Positions 13,030-20,371 of a stretch of DNA of 22,314 nt are shown here, piece after piece. Every line of letters starts with the position of its first letter. Position 1 is the first letter of the stretch. Both the position numbers and the translations under genes were made by a program. The notes beneath the pieces are model-generated. The model saw only the letters and a list, made by a program, of their open reading frames with translations. It did no database searches and had not been told where the DNA came from. The DNA is from Armadillidium nasatum (Eukaryota > Arthropoda > Malacostraca > Isopoda > Armadillidiidae): assembly GCA_009176605.1 (NCBI GenBank), contig SEYY01002323.1, positions 22,501 through 44,814 on the forward strand, written 5' to 3'.

Positions 13030-13511
13030 TGGAACTCCAATATTCGTCATTAATCCGTTCCTGAGGGGATGATGAATATCGAAAAAGATGAATATCGAAT
13101 AATTTTTTCCCATAGGAATTAATTAAAAATGGATTAATTCGTTCCCAGCCTTGAATTTTGCCTATCTATTCTTTAACAAAAAAAAAAAAATTCAATCTAG
13201 AATCGATCTCCGAAATCATTTCAAACACTGTACAATTTAACTACAGTACATATTAAACAGCGTACTGCCATAAATAATACGTAATACGCACTGTGTAGGC
13301 CTACATAAACGCTAAACACAAATAAAATTTTAAAAAGAAATTTACCTTTTGGATGAGAAAAACAATGATTGTTATTAAGAGTTTTTATTTTTTAAGGTTA
13401 TAGGCTTTCGTAGGTAGGACGAATATTGATTTTCGATGAATATCGGAAAAAAAATTACAGGGCGAATATCGGGAAAGACGAATACTGGAGGGGACGAATA
13501 TTGGAGTTCCA

Positions 13512-13514
<3 letters not shown>
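13027..13514. mobile_element. pogo/Tigger-like MITE (488 bp), TA-flanked
   Basis: The ends form a 22-bp perfect inverted repeat beginning CAGTGGAACTCC and continuing AATATTCGTC (13027-13048 against 13493-13514). CAGTGGAAC-type termini with TA on both sides are typical of pogo/Tigger members of the Tc1/mariner superfamily. The subterminal regions contain repeated GAATATCG / GATGAATATC motifs (13070-13100 on the left, 13420-13500 on the right). Internal text such as CCCATAGGAATTAATT and ATTAATTCGTTCCC also matches the look of such elements. There is no transposase coding. The flanks are (TA)n arrays, so the TA target duplication cannot be told apart from them. Confidence 0.8.

Positions 13515-13597
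<83 letters not shown>
13515..13597. repeat. (TA)n microsatellite
   Basis: About 83 bp of pure TA directly following the pogo-like MITE. Confidence 0.95.
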
Positions 13598-13599
<2 letters not shown>

Positions 13600-14996
13600 T
13601 AATTTGATCAGGCACGAACCTCTTCATTATGAAGTCAAAATATGTTTAAATGCATTCTACACAATTTTCTTTCATGGAAGAGTAGTATAAATACATAATA
13701 AAAAGAAAAACTATTTAAAAAAAAGGAAAAACATGTTTTTACTCCAAATGTGAAGCAACTGTTCTTTGACTGGCCTTCATTTGTACAAAAATATCAAAAC
13801 CAATTTAATACCAGGTTGCCATATTTGTCCTTTGACTGTTCTCTTATTTTTCTGTAATGTACTGTAGTACAACCTTTGATAGGTAAAATCTTAGTAAAGG
13901 GGGCCCATTTTTTTTTTTCACAAACTTGTGTTTTTTTTAACATTGTAAGATAAAAAATATAAAAAATTTAAATTATAGATATAATAAATGTATATAATTT
14001 TAGTTTTAAAGTTATGGTGATTATTGAATACGAGAGTCAAGTGACTAAATGTAGCTCTCTCACCATTTGGGAACAACGATATCCCCAAAGGAAAGTTTCA
14101 ATAACTTTCTACAGTTACAACTGTCTCTGAACTTATACCAATTTAAAAATAAGACTATGTGTTACGTACCAGTGCTAACTCCAAAAAAAATGATTGATGA
14201 GATGATAAATAGGAAGGCTCTTGAAATCAAGTCACAAAGCAGAAGAGGAGATAAGCTTCTTAAAGTTAGGTAAACATGCGACACAACACTCAAGCAAGAA
14301 AAATAAAAAAAATATAGAATTAGAACAAATAATGATGCCCACACATGCAAGCGAGAGTATTAGAGGAACAATTAGGGTGAAAATAATTACCTGAGCAAGT
14401 GTACAGGAAGTACTCCTCTCATAGACTTCCACTCACATGTGGGAAAAATAATAAACGAATAATAATAATGATTTAATAAAATAATATATATATATGTGAG
14501 GTTTTATAATGAGGTTGAAACTTAAGAGTATCCCTGGGTTAATTGCAACTAATTGCAGCAATAAGAATATAATACACACATTCAATCACTCAATCACTGA
14601 TACACTGCGCTGGCACACTAGTACTGTAAAACATTACACACAACATAACACAAAATAATAATAAATAATAATATGAACCGTAATATAGTTTTTCTTTTAT
14701 GCAATGGAGAATGATGTAACAAAATATAGGTTAATAATAAATTTATAAATTTTTTTTTATCACTTAATCCTAAGTTGTATCAATCTTATGAAAATAATTT
14801 TATTACCTTCATAATTTTTATAGTATGAAGATTAGTCTTTATTGGCTTTTTACACTCAATTTCCAACTCCTCTGTATATTAAAGGAGATATAATTATGAC
14901 ACTGTAGTTCACCACACTTAAATTGTTTTATTATAATACAATTTAATTATATATAATAGTAAATGTGAATAAACAATGCACTATAGGGGAAATCTT
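13598..14996. other. AT-rich DNA left of the LTR element, no gene seen
   Basis: No conserved protein was recognised on either strand. Short open stretches at 14067-14273 (+) and 14232-14432 (-) have no family resemblance. On the minus strand there is a TATAAAA motif at about 14500 and a CAG|GTAATT donor-like site near 14390. These would matter only if the 3' LTR extends this far, which cannot be decided without the 5' LTR. Confidence 0.4.
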
Positions 14997-15091
14997 GTAA
15001 CACTAAAAATCTGTGTAGTGTTGCTAATTACAATAAATGTAATCAAAGGAAATGCTTGTAGTTTCGTAGTATTCTGAATATATATGGTAAG

Positions 15092-15300
15092 GTAAAGTTC
15101 CAAACCATGGAAATGTCACAAATAAAATTCCTCAAACTGGATGTAGGATATGTGACAGTGAAGGCTCCAAACCATGAACGTTTATTACACAGAGAAGGTC
15201 CCTCACCATGGAAATCTGGGAAAAACAAACGCTCCCTGACCATGGATATATGAGATGGGGAAACAAAGGTTCCCTGACCATGGACCTATAAACATATTTT
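15092..15300 (-). repeat. six imperfect ~35-bp tandem repeats centred on CCATGG
   Basis: CCATGG or a one- or two-base variant occurs at 15105, 15135 (degenerate), 15172, 15206, 15240 and 15278. Spacings are about 30, 37, 34, 34 and 38 bp. Each unit has the form AGGTTCCCTGACCATGGA followed by a purine-rich arm such as GATGGGGAAACAA. The rightmost three units are the best conserved, and similarity decays to the left. The array lies in the putative LTR, 525-735 bp from its start in element orientation. Tandem arrays in LTRs are commonly enhancer or insulator elements, which is inference here. Confidence 0.75.
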
Positions 15301-15410
15301 ATTTCTTTTTAAGCTATATAAAAGATTACTTTCTATCCATATTAACAGTGTTATACATTATATACATAATAAAACCTTTTAATAATAGAAACTAAACCTA
15401 ACTTAGTTTA

Positions 15411-15432
15411 ACTTACCTCAACAAAGTTGAGG
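15411..15432 (-). promoter_or_regulatory. candidate 5' splice donor overlapping a hairpin
   Basis: On the minus strand CCTCAACTTTGTTGAGG (15416-15432) is a perfect 7-bp stem with a 3-base loop. It is followed by TAAGT, giving a GAG|GTAAGT match to the 5' splice-site consensus. If this is LTR sequence, the same site would occur in the 5' leader of the element RNA. No ATG upstream joins in frame to the third ORF through this site, so it would supply only a non-coding exon. Confidence 0.3.
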
Positions 15433-15825
15433 TCTTTTCTTTTAACTTTTTTGAAGAATCTTATTCAAGTCGTCAATTTATGGAAAGTTGGAATTCCTTA
15501 TAAATAATTAAAAACACCAATTAACTATTTGCTTGAGTCTACCAAGAAAATCTCATTGAAAACAAATAAAGTAAAGAAAGCATACCTTGATTTATCCTTG
15601 AATACACTTGATATATATATATATATACAAACTCATGCAATTAAGCAATTGAGAACAAAAATAGAGTAAGAGATATGATTATGAATGGCAAAAATGATAA
15701 CAAAATCAAGCATTACTTTAGAAAAGTATCTGAAACCAAAAAAATTTATACTTAATGACATATGTTGGTTAAAACATATTAGAGGAAATGAATTTGGGAT
15801 CAGGGTAACAGGAAAATTCCTTACA

Positions 15826-15836
15826 TACCCCCCCAC
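15826..15836 (-). other. polypurine tract of the Ty3/Gypsy element
   Basis: The minus strand reads GAGTGGGGGGGTA immediately before TGTAAGG. A G-rich purine run directly upstream of a TG LTR start is the usual primer site for plus-strand DNA synthesis. It lies about 70 bp beyond the stop of the third ORF, as expected. Confidence 0.7.
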
Positions 15837-15908
15837 TCGTCATAACATGACGGGAAAAGGGTAAAAGTTAGAACTGTGAGATAACTCAAGTTATATTCAT
15901 TGGATAAA

Positions 15909-17126
15909 CTAGGTTGGTGAAAAGTCCTTTAAGTAGTAAAGAACCATTGCTTTCATGTCATCCTCACTGATGGTAGGAGTATTTAGATGGGTCATTGCCA
16001 TCATATAAGAAGCAAAAATATTGAAACGACCCTGAACTAAACCTATTTGTTCTAAGGTCATACGCTGAATTGGATGCGGTATAGGAATAGATGTTTGAAG
16101 TCTTTTAGAACTAATAGTATGAGAAGAAGAAGCAGGACGCTTTTTAGATACATATGGTGAATAAGCATTAAACCTATCATTGTAACTACTATTAGTACTC
16201 CCTGATGAAGTACTAGGTAAACTTTCTGTTACTTCTAACGAAGGTGAAAGAACAGAATGCGAAGATCTAGAAAGTTTAGAACGTAAGTCACGTCTATAAT
16301 CTCCCGATATTCGTTCCTTAGGAATCATTTTAGGTCGAGGTGTCTCGTTTGGATTTGTCGTTTTAGTCATTAATGATTCATGAGGAGTTCGTTCTTCAAA
16401 AACATCATAATTATAGAACATCCTCCATAAGGCATCAATAAATTCTTTGGAAGGATGGATTCCATCCACCATCGGACCATTAGGGCCTAAAGAATTAATG
16501 TCATTATTAGGAATCAATAAGCTTTCGTAATTTCGGTTGGTAGAATTACTCATAAGGACGAGTACTTCTGAGAGGGCTATAGTACGTTTTCTTGGCCATC
16601 TAATCTCTGAAGAGTGGAGTCTCATGAGTTCTTTATATACATAATGAGTATCTTGGTGTAAATGTTGAGCTGATGAACGTGGCAAGGAATAGTACCAATC
16701 CCTGACTTCAGTAGGGGCAAATTTTATATTGCGATAGATGTTATAATATGGTAGATCAGGAAAAACAGGTATCATTATGTATAATTGAGCTTGGGGACAG
16801 ATATTCTTGATTTGCATCAACATTTCTTTAATAATTGGAACTGAACTTTCAGCTCTATAATCTGGATCCGGGAATGTCACCGAATATTGTTTATGGGATT
16901 TTCCTTTACGGGTAAGAGTCATTCTTTTGTATGCATGTCTAAATATGGAGAACACTATAACATGTGTCGTACTAGGGCGTAATTCCCTTTCTAAAGCAGT
17001 TGGAATATCTTCAAATTTTGAGAACATGATGCGCTTAAACTTAACCTCATGGTTACCTGGATTATGTACATAAGGATTATAATTATCCTCCAGATAGGAT
17101 ATCCAAGAGTGGCCGATTAGTAACAC
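15909..17126 (-). CDS. third ORF: SGNH/GDSL-hydrolase-like protein in env position
   Basis: This frame encodes about 405 residues, counting from the GTG codon at 17126. An in-frame stop lies just upstream (17139-17141), and the first ATG is residue 34, so the start must come from an upstream exon through the splice site at 17127. The N-terminal 245 residues look like an SGNH hydrolase: LLIGHSW (residues 2-8, Ser7 as nucleophile; family GDSx), a hydrophobic strand THVIVFSIFRHA (54-65), a second strand AQLYIMIPVFPD (113-124), and VDGIHPSKEF (220-229) giving the Asp-x-x-His pair D221/H224. The usual GxN oxyanion motif was not found. Residues 250-350 are Ser/Thr-rich and basic. 353-402 is a predicted helical end. 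No signal peptide or membrane segment is visible, so it is not a conventional envelope protein. SGNH-type domains with GHS are known in other retroelements (for example CR1 ORF1, Ngaro-type). Activity is unproven. Confidence 0.6.
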   Translation of the reverse strand: MLLIGHSWISYLEDNYNPYVHNPGNHEVKFKRIMFSKFEDIPTALERELRPSTTHVIVFSIFRHAYKRMTLTRKGKSHKQYSVTFPDPDYRAESSVPIIKEMLMQIKNICPQAQLYIMIPVFPDLPYYNIYRNIKFAPTEVRDWYYSLPRSSAQHLHQDTHYVYKELMRLHSSEIRWPRKRTIALSEVLVLMSNSTNRNYESLLIPNNDINSLGPNGPMVDGIHPSKEFIDALWRMFYNYDVFEERTPHESLMTKTTNPNETPRPKMIPKERISGDYRRDLRSKLSRSSHSVLSPSLEVTESLPSTSSGSTNSSYNDRFNAYSPYVSKKRPASSSHTISSKRLQTSIPIPHPIQRMTLEQIGLVQGRFNIFASYMMAMTHLNTPTISEDDMKAMVLYYLKDFSPT

Positions 17127-17141
17127 CTGAAAATAAAGTTA
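17127..17141 (-). promoter_or_regulatory. 3' splice acceptor for the third ORF
   Basis: The minus strand reads TAACTTTATTTTCAG directly before GTGTTACTAATC, with AG at 17128-17127. The pyrimidine-rich tract, a TAAC branch-like motif and CAG fit a canonical acceptor. Coding starts at the very next base and has no ATG of its own, which strongly supports a spliced subgenomic RNA like that used for env genes. The donor is not in the third ORF's neighbourhood and may lie in gag or the leader, beyond the window. Confidence 0.65.
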
Positions 17142-17169
17142 AATAAATTGAGATATACGTCTAGATAGT

Positions 17170-17211
<42 letters not shown>

Positions 17212-17242
17212 GTATTTAAGATGGTTTAATATTTAGGAGGAT
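17142..17242. other. pol-ORF3 spacer with (TA)n
   Basis: About 100 bp between the pol stop and the splice acceptor. It contains a 35-bp TA run (17174-17208), which is unusual inside an otherwise intact coding element and may be a recent expansion. Confidence 0.7.
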
Positions 17243-20200
17243 TTAAGGTTTACTCTTTTTAATGGAGGGCTTAGTAGTTCGTCGTTTTTCCAATACAGTA
17301 TCTTGGACCCAAGGCAATTCAGGAGAAACATGGGGTTTCTTCTGCCTTGTTCTCTGAGCTACTGTTTCAATATCAGAACATGGAGTTATTATTTCTTCGA
17401 GTTTTATAGACGGTGCCCAATGAACAGACTTTTTACTAGATGTTGGTGTGCTATGAATAAATGCATCCTGTTCATCAAATGTTTGTAGAAAACTATGAAT
17501 AATACAACTACCGATTTCAGTTGTAGGTGAAGAAGATGAAACAATAGGAGAAGATATTGTGGTCTGCATTGGATGTTCTTTAAGAAAAGAATCGTCTAGA
17601 GTTGGAGTTATAGGTGAATTGACTAATCTATCATTAATAACATTATTAGAAACAGAAGTTTGAGAATCTTCTAAATTGAACATTATATTTTCGGATGATA
17701 ATCTTCGAAAACATCTCCTAACAGGATATAATTCTGCAGTAACTAACTGATTTGTAATAGTTAGAGGGGTGTATGAAATAATAGAAGATTGTTGTGGAGA
17801 AACTGGTGATAACATGACTTGAGTATTCAAATTAACGGGAGAAAAATGAGTAGAGATAGTAGGAGAATTAGAAGCATTTGTAAGAGAGAATAAATCAGGA
17901 GTAGGAGAAAAATTAGTAGGAGAAGCAAATAGCTCATTTAAATGAAAAGAAAATGATTCATCGATAGCATTAGGAGTTATTATTGATTGTGGTAACTGAG
18001 TGATTTTAGATGTATGAATTTTATCAATGATTTGTAAACTGTTATGTAATTGAGATAAAAGTTGTTGTGATAAAGAATTTATTTGATCAGTTTCATCAAA
18101 TCCGACAAAATCGTCATCTGAGTCTACGGTTTCATCTAAATCAGGGCTGATTGGGGTATCGTCTACCAGATCCTTTTCTATTACTTCAGGCAAAAGCAAA
18201 GGTGGAGGTATTACACGTTCAATTGTGTCGTCGTCATTTAGAGTCGTTTTTGTCAAAAATTTATGGAATAAGGGATGGTTTTTGAGATATTCGGGTGGAC
18301 TATACCATTTCTTCAATTGCTTGTGATGGACTTTATATAATCTCTGCGTTTCCATAGACTGTACTATGTACGTTACGTTATTAGTATTCACTTTGATTAT
18401 TGTTAATGGTCCTTGATAGCGATCCTTGAATTTGTTAGTAGTACGATCTCCAGGCAATTGTAATTTTAAAGCTACTTCTTGGCCGATTGAGAAGGATTTA
18501 TAGTTGGTATTTCCTTCATCCCAATATTCGTTGAATCGGGTCCAAGGAAGGTTTGGACGGGTGTCATGAGCTTCAGAGTAAATTATTTCAGCTGGAGAAC
18601 GTTTTGTTTCTGAATGGATGGTATTATTATATATGAGAGCTACTGAAGACAGTTGAATGTCCCAGTTTGATGGATCTCGTAATGTACCACGAAGATATTG
18701 GATTAAAGTTCGATTGACTCTTTCTGCGATTCCATTTGACGATGGGTTATAAGGGGTGGTATAAATATGTTTAATATTATGGAGTATTAAGAGTTCTTCA
18801 AATTCAGGACCTCTGAATTCACGGGCATTATCTGATAATAGTCTGGAGGGTATTAATGGCAAATAGGGTAGAATATTTCTTAGGGCAGCTGTTACTAGGG
18901 AAGTATGCTTTGATCTAAGGGGAACTGTGGCTATCCACTTACTATAATGATCAATTAAAACAAAAATGTAACTATTTCCTTTAGATGACTTTGGTAATTG
19001 TAATAGGTCTACAGCAACTAATTCAAAGGGAAATTTAGTATTAATCTTTAACATCGGAGGGGCATGGTAAATATTAGAAATTTTTCCCAGCTGACAATGG
19101 TGGCATGTCATTGAAATGTCTTTACATATCAGTCTTAATTTGGGATGCCATATGATCCAATCTAAAAGTGCATATAACTTGTTTTGGCCTATATGGGCAA
19201 ATTCATGGTGATTAATTATAGCAACCTGTAAAGCAAAATTGAATGAGACTAAATAGTGATAATGGTCTTTTCTATTTCGGTGGATTAAATAATTATTATA
19301 TATAGAGATAGAATTACGAGCATAGGAAAAATTTTTAAGGGGACCTAAGAAGGGTTGATTTTTGCTAATGGCATTCTTTAGTCGTTTAAGAATTGGATCG
19401 TTTGATTGACATTCCATAATATGGGTCATTGTTACTTCCACAGAGTCTTGTGGGTTTATTAAAAGAGAAAAATTATGAATTTGGAGGGTTTCTATTTCAA
19501 CTAAATTATCACTTTCCTCACCATCAATTGTGACTATTGATGGTGCAGGAGAATTTTCTATTAAAATATCATTCTCTACTTCTTCGGACTCTTCGGAGTC
19601 TAATAAATGAAGTACTACTACTGGGGCTGATAAAATTGGGAAACTAGATAAGGCATCAATAGCTGTTTGAGGCAATTTTGATTTAGTGGGATTTAATAAG
19701 TTATAATGAATACCTCCCATACAATATAAACAACAAATATCTGTATAATTGGGATTACCGAAATGTAAGGGATGATCTTTACTATAGTAAACTAATACTC
19801 GAACTAGATATAAATTTGAGAAAGCTTCAATACTATGGGTAAATGGCAATTGTCCGGGGAATTTAGTTAGTTGTAACTGTTTTAATGTTTGTTTTGCTTC
19901 TCTTCCTGTAGGTATGTGATACTTTTCACGGTTATCTAGCAATTCTTGGACAACCTCTTGTCTTATTAATAGGTGAAAATCTAATTTTCCATTTAGAAAT
20001 TGGGAAAAACACTGGAAGAGCGAATCACCTCCTCCAGGTATTATAATCATCATAAACCCTTCGGGTAATTCTGGTAAATAGGTATCCTTATTATTTTGGA
20101 TTTGCAATTCGTATGGAACTCGAGAAAGGATATCTGCGACTATATTTTCTTTTCCAGGCACATAATTGAGCTCATAGTCGATATCGTTTAATTCTTCCAA

Positions 20201-20371
20201 TGTTCTGGCTACTCGTTGGTTCACTAGAGGCATATTGTGTAGAAAAAGAAGAGGTTTGTGATCGGTGAAAATAATCACTCGGATCCCGTATAAAAATGGT
20301 TTAAGGGATCGTATAGCCCACCTAATGGCGGCTACTTCGCGTTCAGTTGTACTATATGCTCGTTGAGCCTT
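17243..20371 (-). CDS. pol, downstream part: RNase H end, OTU-like domain, integrase, Ser/Thr-rich tail
   Basis: Open from the frameshift at 20370-20373 to TAA at 17243; it has no start of its own and continues the upstream pol frame. Residues are numbered from the GTG at 20278. RNase H ends with TDHKPL (D6) and ADILSR (D49). Residues 75-195 resemble an OTU peptidase: GGGDSLFQCF (82-91; family DGNCLF), LIRQEVVQELL (104-114), FPGQLPF (140-146), VRVLVYY (159-165) and GGIHYN (188-193), with Ser86 where the catalytic Cys should be and H191 in place. Integrase follows: H357-x4-H362 and C392-x2-C395, then D424, D483 and E519 (D,D35E), and a GPY/F-like RYQGPLTII (620-628). From about 665 to 1011 the protein is acidic, then Ser/Thr/Pro-rich, ending in basic KRRTTKPSIKKSKP. 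No chromodomain was seen. Confidence 0.85.
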   Translation of the reverse strand, partial: KAQRAYSTTEREVAAIRWAIRSLKPFLYGIRVIIFTDHKPLLFLHNMPLVNQRVARTLEELNDIDYELNYVPGKENIVADILSRVPYELQIQNNKDTYLPELPEGFMMIIIPGGGDSLFQCFSQFLNGKLDFHLLIRQEVVQELLDNREKYHIPTGREAKQTLKQLQLTKFPGQLPFTHSIEAFSNLYLVRVLVYYSKDHPLHFGNPNYTDICCLYCMGGIHYNLLNPTKSKLPQTAIDALSSFPILSAPVVVLHLLDSEESEEVENDILIENSPAPSIVTIDGEESDNLVEIETLQIHNFSLLINPQDSVEVTMTHIMECQSNDPILKRLKNAISKNQPFLGPLKNFSYARNSISIYNNYLIHRNRKDHYHYLVSFNFALQVAIINHHEFAHIGQNKLYALLDWIIWHPKLRLICKDISMTCHHCQLGKISNIYHAPPMLKINTKFPFELVAVDLLQLPKSSKGNSYIFVLIDHYSKWIATVPLRSKHTSLVTAALRNILPYLPLIPSRLLSDNAREFRGPEFEELLILHNIKHIYTTPYNPSSNGIAERVNRTLIQYLRGTLRDPSNWDIQLSSVALIYNNTIHSETKRSPAEIIYSEAHDTRPNLPWTRFNEYWDEGNTNYKSFSIGQEVALKLQLPGDRTTNKFKDRYQGPLTIIKVNTNNVTYIVQSMETQRLYKVHHKQLKKWYSPPEYLKNHPLFHKFLTKTTLNDDDTIERVIPPPLLLPEVIEKDLVDDTPISPDLDETVDSDDDFVGFDETDQINSLSQQLLSQLHNSLQIIDKIHTSKITQLPQSIITPNAIDESFSFHLNELFASPTNFSPTPDLFSLTNASNSPTISTHFSPVNLNTQVMLSPVSPQQSSIISYTPLTITNQLVTAELYPVRRCFRRLSSENIMFNLEDSQTSVSNNVINDRLVNSPITPTLDDSFLKEHPMQTTISSPIVSSSSPTTEIGSCIIHSFLQTFDEQDAFIHSTPTSSKKSVHWAPSIKLEEIITPCSDIETVAQRTRQKKPHVSPELPWVQDTVLEKRRTTKPSIKKSKP

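Larger units (their letters stand above)
14997..15825 (-). repeat. putative 3' LTR of the Ty3/Gypsy element (left edge provisional)
   Basis: On the minus strand the LTR would begin TGTAAGGAATTTTCC at 15825, two bases after a G-rich polypurine tract, as retroviral-type LTRs do. The far edge is chosen at 14997 because the minus strand there ends GTGTTACA, giving TGTAA...TTACA inverted termini. Another TTACA end lies at 15038 and others lie further left, so the length could be about 790 bp, 829 bp or more. Inside are six ~35-bp repeats, an AATAAA polyadenylation-type signal on the minus strand at 15181-15186, and a GAG|GTAAGT splice-donor-like site at 15411-15419. The 5' LTR is beyond the window, so the edge cannot be verified by comparison. 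Confidence 0.4.

Noticed and set aside
14067..14273. Plus-strand 68-codon frame starting MGTTISPKES
   Set aside because: Short, no recognised domain, no conserved neighbour or polyadenylation context. It looks like a chance frame.
14232..14432. Minus-strand 66-codon frame with a strongly hydrophobic, membrane-like middle
   Set aside because: It has no ATG start, no family resemblance, and T-rich composition on that strand gives hydrophobic codons by chance. It may even lie outside the element.
14490..14510. TATAAAA on the minus strand as the LTR promoter
   Set aside because: The LTR's left edge is unknown and may lie right of this site. In such AT-rich DNA the motif alone is weak evidence.
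17303..17488. Plus-strand frame antisense to the pol tail, and another at 20725-20919 antisense to RT
   Set aside because: They lie opposite well-supported coding sequence and show no similarity of their own.
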